DNA from: CAZQBY01 sp964540655
Lineage (GTDB): Archaea > Altiarchaeota > Altiarchaeia > JAFGQM01
Reading direction: 5' to 3'
DNA length: 36,865 nucleotides
NCBI GenBank assembly: GCA_964540655.1
Contig: CAZINR010000006.1
Location: 1 to 36,865 of the forward strand
Position 1 is the stretch's first letter. Every line of letters starts with the position of its first letter. The position numbers and the translations under genes are program-made. Below are positions 1 to 7,513 of this stretch, in pieces. Under the pieces are notes generated by a model that saw only the letters and a program-made list of their open reading frames with translations, ran no database searches and had not been told where the DNA came from.

Positions 1-322
1 GTGCGGCTATGGCCTGGCTCTCGGGAACGATTTTTGAAAGCCTCAAAAAGTGCTGGTCGGCCATCTTGGAGGCTTTGTCCAGGAGATGGTCCATGCGCTC
101 CTTCTGGTCCATGCTTATCCTGCCCTCGCGGTAGAGCGAGGCTATCTGCCTCCGGAAGTTGGCTCGCTGCTTGGGGCTGAACTCCCGCCGGACATGGTTC
201 TGCATGGCGATGGCCTCTATAGTGCTTATGCCTTCGTCATGCGCGCGCTCTATGAACTCGTCGACCATGCTTATCTTCGCGTCGAGGTCGTTCGCCATCC
301 GGTTGAAGCTTCTTGTGTCCAT
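1..322 (-). CDS. unknown helical protein, 3' end cut by window
   Basis: The start is ATG at 322 and the frame stays open to base 1, giving the first 107 residues; the stop lies outside the window. I do not recognise a family. The visible part is soluble, charged and almost entirely helical in appearance, with many Met, Arg, Glu and Gln residues and no membrane segment or signal peptide. The start overlaps the upstream gene's stop as TAATG, so translation of the two genes is probably coupled. A reading frame free of stops over 107 codons with a coupled start makes it a likely real gene; its function is unknown. Confidence 0.6.
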   Translation of the reverse strand, partial: MDTRSFNRMANDLDAKISMVDEFIERAHDEGISTIEAIAMQNHVRREFSPKQRANFRRQIASLYREGRISMDQKERMDHLLDKASKMADQHFLRLSKIVPESQAIAA

Positions 323-639
323 TATGCTGCCTTGCCCATCCTTCTCAAAGCATCCTCGAAACCGCTGTTCAGGACCCTGCTGAAATGCTCATGCGCGCGA
401 AGCCGGCCGGTCTGCCACCCATTTAGGCCGGGCGTCCTTCTCTCCGGCGGCCTCCACTCTTTGCCGCCGAATCTGAATAGCCCTCTTCTTCCGACCTCGC
501 CTCTCTTTAGCGGCTTCCTTTTTTGCGTGTCTGGTCTGCGGGGGCGACTTTTGGCATTAGTTCGAATATCCCCGGGCTTCTTGGGCCGGGGCCTTTCCCT
601 GGATTTCCCCTTACTCAAAGAAGGCTTTGCTCTTGCCAT
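322..639 (-). CDS. small basic protein of unknown function
   Basis: This gives 105 residues from ATG 639 to the TAA at 322. The first ~60 residues are extremely rich in Arg, Lys and Pro (start MARAKPSLSKGK), which suggests nucleic-acid or ribosome association and a disordered tail; the C terminus looks like a short amphipathic helix. I recognise no family. An alternative in-frame ATG at 696 adds 19 residues. It lies about 24 bp from a TATA-like element (716-723 on the minus strand), so a leaderless start at 696 is possible. I prefer 639 because the MAR-basic beginning resembles other genes in this window (27896, 34010). It is coupled to the next gene by a TAATG overlap. Confidence 0.5.
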   Translation of the reverse strand: MARAKPSLSKGKSRERPRPKKPGDIRTNAKSRPRRPDTQKRKPLKRGEVGRRGLFRFGGKEWRPPERRTPGLNGWQTGRLRAHEHFSRVLNSGFEDALRRMGKAA

Positions 640-736
640 GTTAATCTTATGACTCAAGCCTAAAAAAGACACCGTTATTCGGCCCGCCCCAGCCATCCAT
701 TTTTATTCCTTTATCTATTTATATCACGGGGTGGAC

Positions 737-1822
737 ATGGCTGAAGAGAGTCCCTTATCCAAGAGCCCTTCTGCGATGCAGAAGGTCTATCTGAAGAGAA
801 GGTTCACATTCCTTGCCGGCGTCATCGTGATTCTGGCGGTGGTGGGACTGGTTATAATACTGACCTCCCCCGCCCCGGGCGAATCCGAAGAGACTGATAA
901 CCGGACGCCTGAACTGAAGCCGTCTCCCATTTACGAGCAGCCTGTTGAAGAAGAGCCGGAGCCTGAAGTCAACGAGACCGAGGAGCCTACCGTGGAGGCG
1001 TGCGAAATGGCGCCCATCGAGGAGTTGGGTTGCCTGCAGTTGAACGAGGGCGAGAACATATTCGGGGCATACGGCCTGAACTTCGACGACCGGAGCGTCC
1101 GCAACCTAATCCGCGAGGTGGAGAGGGAGTGCGACACCGACGGGGCTGACGGTTTCGTCGACAGGGACTGCATAGTGGACACCGCGGTCTACGAGTCCGA
1201 GAACAGCTGGGTATGCGAGTGGGACTGCCTGGAGGACGTGGCCTCCTGTGAGACATATAAGATGCACCTCGCCGTTGCCATCCTCAGAAGGTACGTCCCG
1301 GCGACCGACGTGTTCGTGGCGAGGACAGAGAACTTCAAATTCTTCCTGCTCTATAAGGACAACCAGGGCGAGTGGATACAGAAGTTCGCGTTCGGCCTTG
1401 TCCGTCCTCGGGTCGATGCGATATACAACGACCTATACCATGCCGGTCCGATAACGGAGGTAATCTTCCCGGAGATAATGGAGGTGGAAGCGGGGGACCG
1501 CTTCTGCTTCGACGTCTACGCGCCCGGCAGCTGCGTCTGCTCTGTCGAGGTGACCACATTCACTGTCGGTGACTGCCCGCAGCTCCCGGCCGATTTGAAG
1601 GGCATATGCGACGCTCCCGTAAGCGAGGTCTATCTCAACACCGGCAAGAACGAGATTTGCTTTGAAGTGGTTGAGGACGCCGAGGAGGAGTTCTACACCT
1701 ACAACTTCGAGCTGACCAGCGGCGAGGACTTCATACCTGCCGGCAATGCTTTCATAAAAGAGAAGAAATGGGACTGCTGCGTCAACGCGTCCTTCAAGGG
1801 CTTCTTGTCTATCGAGGATTAG
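737..1822 (+). CDS. membrane-anchored cysteine-rich extracellular protein
   Basis: The product is 361 residues. A short cytoplasmic head (about 24 residues, basic near the membrane) is followed by one transmembrane helix at about 25-43. A Pro/Glu-rich stalk at about 45-85 follows, then a large ectodomain with many cysteines, including W-x-C-E-W-D-C and a terminal DCC. The topology is N-in, C-out. No known enzyme domain is visible. Start choice: GTG 731 and ATG 737 are both in frame. ATG 737 is preferred because GGGGTG sits just upstream as a ribosome-binding site. The stop overlaps the end of hisA on the other strand by 4 bases. It resembles the other anchored Cys-rich proteins at 13.6-15.2 kb and 19-24 kb in architecture, not in obvious sequence. 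Confidence 0.75.
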   Translation: MAEESPLSKSPSAMQKVYLKRRFTFLAGVIVILAVVGLVIILTSPAPGESEETDNRTPELKPSPIYEQPVEEEPEPEVNETEEPTVEACEMAPIEELGCLQLNEGENIFGAYGLNFDDRSVRNLIREVERECDTDGADGFVDRDCIVDTAVYESENSWVCEWDCLEDVASCETYKMHLAVAILRRYVPATDVFVARTENFKFFLLYKDNQGEWIQKFAFGLVRPRVDAIYNDLYHAGPITEVIFPEIMEVEAGDRFCFDVYAPGSCVCSVEVTTFTVGDCPQLPADLKGICDAPVSEVYLNTGKNEICFEVVEDAEEEFYTYNFELTSGEDFIPAGNAFIKEKKWDCCVNASFKGFLSIED

Positions 1823-2517
1823 GATTTCTTCTTGGGAAGCTTTATCTTGCCCTCATAAAGCGCCTTGCCTATAACGGCCCCCCATGCGCCGATTTTCTCT
1901 AACCCCTTTATGTCCTTCTGCGTCGTTATGCCGCCGGCCGCGCAGATTCTTGCCTTGGTGCCCTTGACCAGGGATTTGAACTCTCCAAGGTCCACGCCCT
2001 GCATTAATCCCTCATTGTCCACGTCCGTGACCAGAAAGCCGAAGACGTAATCCTCCAGCTCTTCTATCAAATGCGATGTATGCATGTCCGTCTTCTCGGT
2101 CCATCCCTTGATGACCACCTCGCCCTGGTATGAGTCGAGCGCCGCCATGATCCTGTCTTTGCCGTATTCCTTGCTCAGCAGCTTGAGCATCTCGGGATGC
2201 TTGACCGCGATGCTTCCTAGTATTATCCTGTCTATTCCCGCGTCCAGCGCGACCCTGGCGAAGGTCAGCCCCCTTATCCCGCCGCCGAACTGTATCGGGA
2301 TGTGGGTGCGCTCCTTTATCTCGACCACCATGTCCAGGTTGTCGCCCTCGCCGAAGGCGCCGTCCAGGTCGACCACGTGGAGCGCCTCGGCGCCCTTGGC
2401 CTCCCACTCCCTGGCCACTCGCACCGGGTGCCCGTAATACTCCTCCGTCCCCGGCTTCCCCTGGACGAGCTGGACGCACTGCCCCTGCCTTATGTCGACG
2501 GCGGGTATGATTATCAT
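1819..2517 (-). CDS. hisA: HisA, ProFAR isomerase (histidine biosynthesis)
   Basis: The enzyme is 1-(5-phosphoribosyl)-5-[(5-phosphoribosylamino)methylideneamino]imidazole-4-carboxamide isomerase, the fourth step of histidine synthesis, a cytosolic (beta/alpha)8 barrel. It shows IIPAVDIRQGQ at the start with the catalytic Asp, VVDLDGA, a GGGIR phosphate loop, VTDVDNEG with the second catalytic acid, and a C-terminal AAGGI phosphate site. The length of 232 residues is normal. An open frame continues upstream to 2682, but MIIIPAVD at 2517 is the family start, and a TATA-like element at 2538-2546 lies about 25 bp ahead of it, so the mRNA is probably leaderless. No other his gene is nearby. A dual HisA/TrpF activity cannot be excluded from sequence alone. 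Confidence 0.93.
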   Translation of the reverse strand: MIIIPAVDIRQGQCVQLVQGKPGTEEYYGHPVRVAREWEAKGAEALHVVDLDGAFGEGDNLDMVVEIKERTHIPIQFGGGIRGLTFARVALDAGIDRIILGSIAVKHPEMLKLLSKEYGKDRIMAALDSYQGEVVIKGWTEKTDMHTSHLIEELEDYVFGFLVTDVDNEGLMQGVDLGEFKSLVKGTKARICAAGGITTQKDIKGLEKIGAWGAVIGKALYEGKIKLPKKKS

Positions 2518-2537
2518 CGGGAATATTATGGGTAACG

Positions 2538-2548
2538 CTAAATAAATG
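2538..2548 (-). promoter_or_regulatory. TATA box of hisA
   Basis: CATTTATTTAG on the minus strand is centred about 25 bp upstream of the hisA ATG at 2517. That is the spacing expected for an archaeal promoter driving a leaderless transcript. Confidence 0.45.
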
Positions 2549-2610
2549 TGTTGGTTTTTAGAATCTTGCCCCACATACAGCTGAAAAAACCGGAAAAAGA
2601 CCCTGACAAG

Positions 2611-2664
2611 CTTTTTATAGCAGTAAGCCTTAATAATAAAGCTCAACAAATCCCCAAAAAGGAG
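2611..2664 (+). promoter_or_regulatory. promoter and Shine-Dalgarno of the pilin operon
   Basis: A TATA-like CTTTTTATAG lies at 2611-2620, and a strong GGAG (2661-2664) sits 8 bases before the ATG at 2673. A leader of about 30 bases with a good ribosome-binding site contrasts with the leaderless genes nearby. It suits a highly translated major pilin. Confidence 0.5.
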
Positions 2665-2672
2665 AAACAAAA

Positions 2673-2912
2673 ATGAACCCAACTACAAGAAAAGGACAAA
2701 CGGCTCTAGAGTATCTGCTCATAGTCGTGGTAGCGATTATAATCGTCGTCGCGGTTATGGTGTGGATGCAGGGCACTCAGCAGGCTACGGAGGATCGAGC
2801 TACCGACACCGTAGGAAATGTGATGTGTGCCACATATATGAGCAACGCCACATGTAATGCCGACGATAACTGTGCGTGGAATGCAGCCACCGGGACCTGC
2901 GAGGCAGGCTAA
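2673..2912 (+). CDS. class III signal peptide pilin, probable major subunit
   Basis: The product is 79 residues. After a short basic head (MNPTTRKG) comes QTALEYLLIVVV, the archaeal class III (type IV prepilin-like) signal. Cleavage is expected after the Gly at position 8, leaving Gln at +1 and Glu at +5 ahead of a hydrophobic alpha helix of about 20 residues. The short exposed part has four cysteines (C-x(7)-C-x(6)-C-x(10)-C), enough for two disulfides. It is the first gene of the surface-filament operon, with its own leader and a likely terminator behind it (2924-2947), so it may be made in excess over the downstream subunits. The processing enzyme (FlaK/EppA-type peptidase) is not in the window. 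Confidence 0.85.
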   Translation: MNPTTRKGQTALEYLLIVVVAIIIVVAVMVWMQGTQQATEDRATDTVGNVMCATYMSNATCNADDNCAWNAATGTCEAG

Positions 2913-2923
2913 GCAATTGGTTC

Positions 2924-2947
2924 GGGGGCTTCCCCCCTTTCTTTTAA
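2924..2947 (+). terminator. GC hairpin plus T-rich tract after the first pilin
   Basis: GGGGG, a three-base loop and CCCCC are followed directly by TTTCTTTT. A GC stem and a U-rich tail 10 bases after the stop could act as a partial terminator. That would let the first pilin be expressed more strongly than the ten genes behind it. Confidence 0.45.
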
Positions 2948-2960
2948 TTCATTCACAAAG

Positions 2961-3131
2961 ATGACACGAAAGGGCCAGACGGCTTTGGAATACATGCTGA
3001 TGATAGCGGTCGTGCTGACGCTGCTGGTTCTGGTCCTGACGATGATAGGGTATGTTGAGCAGATAGGCACGAGCCTCGGCGGGACGATAGACAACACCCG
3101 GGGGCAGGTTATCGACTGGATACTAACCTAG
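2961..3131 (+). CDS. tiny class III signal peptide pilin (56 aa)
   Basis: A 56-residue gene that is easily missed because of its size. It begins MTRKGQTALEYMLMIA, almost the same processing motif as the preceding pilin (KGQTALEY), followed by a hydrophobic helix to about residue 30 and a short tail ending ...DWILT. There are no cysteines and hardly any head domain, so the mature protein of about 51 residues would be little more than the filament-forming helix. Known short archaeal pilins of this kind can be main filament subunits; whether this one or its Cys-containing neighbour is the main subunit cannot be decided here. No clear Shine-Dalgarno is seen. It lies 9 bases before the SpoIIM-family gene. 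Confidence 0.8.
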   Translation: MTRKGQTALEYMLMIAVVLTLLVLVLTMIGYVEQIGTSLGGTIDNTRGQVIDWILT

Positions 3132-3140
3132 TGATGGCCT

Positions 3141-3863
3141 ATGGCGGGACTCCTATTGAATCGGGACCATCTTAGATGGCTCTTGCTTACTTTCGTCCTT
3201 GCCTCCCTCTCCATATTCTTCTCCTATTACATCTTCCCTTCCCAGGCATCCGTCCTGGCCATAACCTTCATAGTGATAGGCCTCACGCCCCCACTCTACA
3301 GTCTTGTGGCCGCGGAGGAGAAGATAGTGGCCCAGAGCGACCGGCGGACGACCTTCTTCATGAACTACGGCAACATCATAGTCACATTGCTGGTAATCTC
3401 GCTGGGACTGTTGCTCGCCTACTCCTTCTGGCACGCAGCTCTGCCGGAGGACCCCGAATATCGGGGGGACCGCTGCTCTACGAGCCTCCCTTGCAAGCAG
3501 AGCGTCTTCTCGTTCCAGCTGGGTTATCCCCAGCAAGCGCGCGGTCTTGACACGACCCTGGGCCTGATGCTGATATGCTTCGCCCTTTCCCTGTTCCTCG
3601 GAGCCGGGGCGATTCTAATAATAGCGTGGGACATATCCTCCCTTGCGGCGGGGGGTTTCGGCAGCATGGGCCTGCTGGGCTACATGCCCCAGCTCCTCGG
3701 TTTCTTCCTGACCGGGATGGCCGGCGCTCTCCTCTCGTTCGCCATAGTGCGCCACGAATGGAAGAGCCCCGGGTTCCTCATAGTGATCAAGGACTCTCTC
3801 AAGCTGCTGGGGCTGTCGCTCGCTCTGATGGTCTTCTCTTACTTTTTATTACAGTTACCTTAA
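3141..3863 (+). CDS. SpoIIM/DUF95-family integral membrane protein
   Basis: The product is 240 residues with about five transmembrane segments: near 12-30, 36-55, 76-95, 140-165 and 180-200, plus one at the C terminus around 215-238. The second half (FLGAGAILIIAWDIS, then a Pro-Gln-LLGFF-x-x-G-MAG segment, then RHEWKSPGF) matches my memory of archaeal proteins annotated as stage II sporulation protein M. Archaea do not sporulate; the family is a membrane protein of uncertain role. Its position between pilins suggests a membrane partner of the filament, for instance a platform or export factor. That is inference. Confidence 0.7.
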   Translation: MAGLLLNRDHLRWLLLTFVLASLSIFFSYYIFPSQASVLAITFIVIGLTPPLYSLVAAEEKIVAQSDRRTTFFMNYGNIIVTLLVISLGLLLAYSFWHAALPEDPEYRGDRCSTSLPCKQSVFSFQLGYPQQARGLDTTLGLMLICFALSLFLGAGAILIIAWDISSLAAGGFGSMGLLGYMPQLLGFFLTGMAGALLSFAIVRHEWKSPGFLIVIKDSLKLLGLSLALMVFSYFLLQLP

Positions 3864-3880
3864 TTACTAGCAACCAACTC

Positions 3881-5416
3881 ATGAGAAGAAGAGGGCAGAT
3901 AACCCTGGAAATAGTAGTGATTCTTCTGATAGTAATCAACATCTATGCTTTCATAAGCGAGCCATTGGGGCTTGTCGGCAAGTCGGCGGTCTCTAGCATC
4001 GGCACCTCCGCTCTTGCCGCGAGGGCCGTGGATTCGATAATCCAGAAGGCCGACATGGTGGGGATAAGCGGCGAAGGGGCTAGAGACTATCTGACGGTCA
4101 GGATAGTCGAGGATTTCGAGGATTTCTCATGCGGGGGGAATGCCGCAACCGCCAGCTTTCTGATACACGACTTCACGAGGGTCGACAACCCGAACTCCTT
4201 CGGCGTTACGCCCTTGGGCACCCGCAGGCAGGACATGGTGGAAAAGACCTATTCAAAGAGCTCGGACTTCAATCTGGATTGCGAGAACTTCGCGCTGCTG
4301 TCGGACGACGACGCCAACACCGCATGCCTCACATTCGAGAGCGGCGGCGATGAAATAAGGATAATAGCGGATTATCAGTGTGGCTGGGATGCCCCCGTGT
4401 GCCCCAACGGTGTGAGGGAGGGGGACGAGGAGTGCGACACCGACGGAAGTGTCTGCGCCAGCGGCGTCTGCCTGGCCGACTGCACGTGCGAGCCGGTTCC
4501 CGCACCCACACCAACCTACTGCGGAGACGACATTCAGCAGGACATGAACGACGACGGCGAGGTCGAGGAGTGCGACGGACCCGACAATGCCGCATGCGCG
4601 GGTCCCTGCCAGCCTCCGGCCGAGCCTGACAAATGCACCTGCAAGGAGTTTTGCGGAGACGACATTCAGCAGGACATGAACGACGACGGCGAGGTCGAGG
4701 AGTGCGACGGAAGCGACGATTCCGCCTGCCCGGGGCGGTGCCTTTCCGACTGCACGTGCGACTCGAGCCCGCAGCCTACGCCGTGCACATGCAACGACTG
4801 CGCGAGCTGCACGGAGCAGCTGAACAGCGTCGCATGCGGCGCCGTGACGCTCATAGCACCCATAAGCACATCGGCAACGAACTGTATCAACGTGGTCGGC
4901 CTGAACAACAAGACCTTCGACTGCGCCGGGAAGAGGATAGACCTGAGCGGCGCGAACACCAAGTTCCTCGACATGAGCTCGGTGACCGACAGCGTGGTGA
5001 AGAACTGCAACGTCTTCGGCACGCAGGAGTCCGGGCAGCACGGAATCGACCTCTTCACCTGTAACAACGTCACGATATCCAATAGCAAGACCGATTCCCT
5101 CTACATGGGGATTATCCTCACCCAGTCCACCGATATCAACCTCTCCAATAATGAGGCTAGCCTGAACGCTCACGCAGGAATATACCTGCACGAATCCGAC
5201 CGGAACACCCTATCCGGGAACACGGCGAACCAGAACTCCCGATGGGGGCTCTACATGTTCTCGTCCGACAACAACCGGGTGGATGACAACGTATTCTGCG
5301 ACAACATCGATTCAGACGTCCAAAGGTCTCCTGTGGAGCCGCACTCGAACATCGGAAGCGGCAACACCTGCGGCACGCAGAGCGGATGGGCCGGCATATG
5401 CGCAGATCCATGCTAG
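3881..5416 (+). CDS. pilin-like protein with Cys-rich and beta-helix domains
   Basis: The product is 511 residues from ATG 3881. The N terminus, MRRRGQITLEIVVILLIV, is a class III signal with Gln +1 and Glu +5. Then come a helical/extended region to about 165 and a cysteine-rich part (about 174-310). The latter holds three units resembling the DUF4215-type repeats of bacterial surface proteins; two share the motif CGDDIQQDMNDDGEVEECDG exactly. The C-terminal part (about 320-490) has short NosD/PbH1-type repeats (N-x-V/I-x-x-N spacing, for example NNVTISNSKTDSLYMGI), indicating a right-handed parallel beta helix. Such folds bind or cut polysaccharides or act as adhesins. A tip adhesin of the filament is the simplest reading. 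The frame extends upstream to 3575, but that stretch is a shadow of the SpoIIM gene. Confidence 0.8.
   Translation: MRRRGQITLEIVVILLIVINIYAFISEPLGLVGKSAVSSIGTSALAARAVDSIIQKADMVGISGEGARDYLTVRIVEDFEDFSCGGNAATASFLIHDFTRVDNPNSFGVTPLGTRRQDMVEKTYSKSSDFNLDCENFALLSDDDANTACLTFESGGDEIRIIADYQCGWDAPVCPNGVREGDEECDTDGSVCASGVCLADCTCEPVPAPTPTYCGDDIQQDMNDDGEVEECDGPDNAACAGPCQPPAEPDKCTCKEFCGDDIQQDMNDDGEVEECDGSDDSACPGRCLSDCTCDSSPQPTPCTCNDCASCTEQLNSVACGAVTLIAPISTSATNCINVVGLNNKTFDCAGKRIDLSGANTKFLDMSSVTDSVVKNCNVFGTQESGQHGIDLFTCNNVTISNSKTDSLYMGIILTQSTDINLSNNEASLNAHAGIYLHESDRNTLSGNTANQNSRWGLYMFSSDNNRVDDNVFCDNIDSDVQRSPVEPHSNIGSGNTCGTQSGWAGICADPC
4520..4711 (+). repeat. two identical 60-bp copies, 132 bp apart
   Basis: Bases 4520-4579 and 4652-4711 are identical and code for the 20-residue unit CGDDIQQDMNDDGEVEECDG. 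The bases just behind each copy (44-codon period) are similar but diverged. Perfect identity including third codon positions points to a recent duplication or gene conversion inside the gene. Confidence 0.9.
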
Positions 5417-5417
5417 G

Positions 5418-6122
5418 ATGAAAAAACCGAGAAGCACAGGAAAGGGGCAGATATCCCTAGAGGCGGGCATAGTGATGCTCTTCTTCCTGATAGTCCTCGT
5501 GTCTATCTGGCTCGGAGGACCCATCCAGCAGTCCGTGGAGAAGAGCGCCGACACCAACGACCTGCTGCTGGCCGAGCAGTTCCTTGACGCCATGGACTCG
5601 GCAGTCGAGAAGTCGGGCATGATGGGCGTTGCCGACCGCCGGGATTTTGTGGTCCACATACCCTTCAACACAGTGGACGTGTCCTATGGCAGCGGCTCCG
5701 GAACAATAGGGCCCCACCTGAACATAAGCGTTCTGCTCTACAACAACCTCACCCTCTCCGGCGGCCAAGGGTTCTCCCGCTATTCGGTCACCTCTGAAGG
5801 CTATCCCATCTGGTACGACCCGTCGGACGTGCTGCCGGGGGCGGACCCCCCCAACACGCCGTTCTTCTACAAGACTCTGACAAAAGAGCTCAAGTACCCT
5901 TTGGGATATATGCCTTTCTGCGCACACAAGGACGACTCGACAGTGCTCAGGGGGTCTGGCACGCAGTTGCGGGACGTTCTCGGAAACCCCATAAAATTCT
6001 GCGCCGAATCCGGCTTCAATCTCCATGCGTACACCCTGAGGGACCTGAGCAATTTCAGCAACCTGTGGATATTCCCAAGGAACTACTGGTCATTGCCTGA
6101 AGACTGGATAATAACAATATGA
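5418..6122 (+). CDS. class III signal peptide protein (minor pilin-like)
   Basis: The product is 234 residues from ATG 5418, one base after the previous stop. The head KKPRSTGKG precedes QISLEAGIVMLFFLIVLVSIW, a canonical class III signal with Gln +1 and Glu +5. The exported part of about 200 residues begins with a helix (SADTNDLLLAEQFLDAM) typical of pilins and minor pilins and continues with a beta-rich region containing three cysteines and several potential N-glycosylation sites (NIS, NLT, NFS). I recognise no further family. It probably sits in or under the filament as a minor subunit. The earlier part of the open frame (from 5283) belongs to the beta-helix gene and is not coding here. 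Confidence 0.75.
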   Translation: MKKPRSTGKGQISLEAGIVMLFFLIVLVSIWLGGPIQQSVEKSADTNDLLLAEQFLDAMDSAVEKSGMMGVADRRDFVVHIPFNTVDVSYGSGSGTIGPHLNISVLLYNNLTLSGGQGFSRYSVTSEGYPIWYDPSDVLPGADPPNTPFFYKTLTKELKYPLGYMPFCAHKDDSTVLRGSGTQLRDVLGNPIKFCAESGFNLHAYTLRDLSNFSNLWIFPRNYWSLPEDWIITI

Positions 6123-6607
6123 AACTATTGACAAACAGAGGACAGCTCTCCTTCGACCTAGGATTCGCCATAATCCTGGTCCTCGTAATCTCTGGAGTCG
6201 TTGTTGGGTACTGGCAGACCTCTCAGGCGTCCGTGGAGACCGGGCGGAAGCTCATGGCCTTGAACATGATAGCTGATTATGTTCAAGGGAATCTGAACTC
6301 ATTTTACAACTCTCTCACCACCGACTCCAATGTCAGCTATTCCCTCCGGATGCTAGACGAATATCTCTTCGAGTACGAGACGGACAACGACTACCGGATA
6401 GGTTATGTGGCAGACTTGTCAGGAGACCCCATAGAGTTCGAGGATGCTAAAGACGCGGAGAACGTTCAAGAACGGAAACTGGGATTCAACATAGATTGTG
6501 ATTCAGGCTCCCTTCCGGATTCTGCCATCCCGGGCGAGGTTATAAGATTCAAGGAATGCAAGCTATTAGGCTCGAGTTTATCTTGCGAGAGCTGCCAAAC
6601 AACATGA
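6119..6607 (+). CDS. class III-like signal protein with Asp in place of Glu +5
   Basis: The product is 162 residues, starting in an ATGA overlap with the gene before. The N terminus MKLLTNRGQLSFDLGFAIIL has the RG/Q processing site and hydrophobic helix of a class III prepilin, but the acidic residue at +5 is Asp instead of Glu. The mature part is mainly helical and acidic, with four cysteines in the last 40 residues (CDSG, KECK, SCESC). Coupled translation and the shared N-terminal plan mark it as another minor pilin-like component. No other family is recognised. Confidence 0.7.
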   Translation: MKLLTNRGQLSFDLGFAIILVLVISGVVVGYWQTSQASVETGRKLMALNMIADYVQGNLNSFYNSLTTDSNVSYSLRMLDEYLFEYETDNDYRIGYVADLSGDPIEFEDAKDAENVQERKLGFNIDCDSGSLPDSAIPGEVIRFKECKLLGSSLSCESCQTT

Positions 6608-6951
6608 AATCCAGAATGAAGACCAAAGGACAGACCGCCCTCGAGACGGCATTCGTAGTGCTGTTCATAATAATATCGCTTTGGGCTGTCACCACCAAGA
6701 CCGTCAGGTACGGCGCCGGCATAGACAAGATGTCCCAGGCCCGGATGAAGGCTCAGGGCATCTCCTTGGAGCTGTCCATGGAGGGGGTCACCACCCATCT
6801 GGTCAGGGTGGATGAAGCCGCTGGAGCTAGTGTGGACGTCTACGTCGTTTCCGAGAATTGCAATGAAGCCCAAACCAGATTCTCCAGTGAAATAGACATC
6901 GCCTCTTGGGAATGCTCAAATAACCTATATCTTGACGAGGAATTCAATTGA
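6604..6951 (+). CDS. class III signal peptide minor pilin-like protein
   Basis: The product is 115 residues from ATG 6604, overlapping the previous stop as ATGA. The sequence MKSRMKTKGQTALETAFVVLF carries a canonical class III site (KG/QTALE, Glu +5) and a hydrophobic helix to about residue 30. The exported part is short, helical then beta-like, with two cysteines (ENCNE and WECSN). The open frame begins earlier, at 6556, but the overlap start and the signal motif decide the start. It follows the same plan as the first two pilins but with a larger head, so it is a candidate minor subunit. Confidence 0.75.
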   Translation: MKSRMKTKGQTALETAFVVLFIIISLWAVTTKTVRYGAGIDKMSQARMKAQGISLELSMEGVTTHLVRVDEAAGASVDVYVVSENCNEAQTRFSSEIDIASWECSNNLYLDEEFN

Positions 6952-6952
6952 C

Positions 6953-7513
6953 ATGGACATGGCTACTAAGGCGGGCAGGAAAGGGCAGGTCTTCTCCATA
7001 GACGTTCTCTTCTCCATACTGCCGGTTATGATGATCCTGGGCGCGAGCCTCCAGTACCTCTACTTGGCGGAGGAGCAGATGAAGACGCTTTCCGAGGAGA
7101 GTGAGCTGGACAATCTGGCCCGCGGACTCGCTGATTATGTGGCCAATGCCGATCCGACGCCCCGGCAGGAGGACTGCAATCTTGTTTCCGCAATTGAGGA
7201 GTATTCGAATAACCGCCTGCCTGAACGCTATGTTTACCATGTGATGGCCAGGAGCTACTATGACTACACTTCTGATCCCGGCCATGACCTCGCCTATCCG
7301 AATCTGATTTGCACTGGCGATGACGACAAACTGTGGCACGATGATCTTGAGCAGGGTGAAAATCCCGAACTGTATGGCAGATACGCCAATGTAGTTTACA
7401 AGAACACCGCATCGTCCCAGCTCAGGTTCATGCTAGAGCACGACGATGCGGGCAATCCGATTCCAGGGCACATAGCGGGGATATCGTTTTCAGTATGGGA
7501 GGACAAACCATGA
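6953..7513 (+). CDS. pilin-like protein, variant signal (KGQVFSID)
   Basis: The product is 186 residues from ATG 6953; ATG 6959 is an alternative two codons later. The N terminus runs GRKGQVFSIDVLFSILPVMM. It keeps KG/Q at the cleavage site, but the acidic residue is Asp at +6 and follows a Ser, unlike the E5 type. A hydrophobic helix runs to about residue 40 and is followed by a helical EEQMKTLSEESELDNLARGLADYV stretch, typical of pilin stems, then a globular part with two cysteines. Its place in the operon, with the ATGA overlap to the next gene, supports a role in the same structure. Confidence 0.65.
   Translation: MDMATKAGRKGQVFSIDVLFSILPVMMILGASLQYLYLAEEQMKTLSEESELDNLARGLADYVANADPTPRQEDCNLVSAIEEYSNNRLPERYVYHVMARSYYDYTSDPGHDLAYPNLICTGDDDKLWHDDLEQGENPELYGRYANVVYKNTASSQLRFMLEHDDAGNPIPGHIAGISFSVWEDKP

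Noticed and set aside
2518..2682. N-terminal extension of HisA
   Set aside because: The 55 extra residues (MGSFLFLLFGDLL...) are not family-like and lie over promoter elements; MIIIPAVD is the normal start.
4253..5191. Minus-strand frame within the beta-helix gene
   Set aside because: The plus-strand product has a class III signal, repeats and a beta helix in one frame; the antisense frame is Val/Ala-rich noise.
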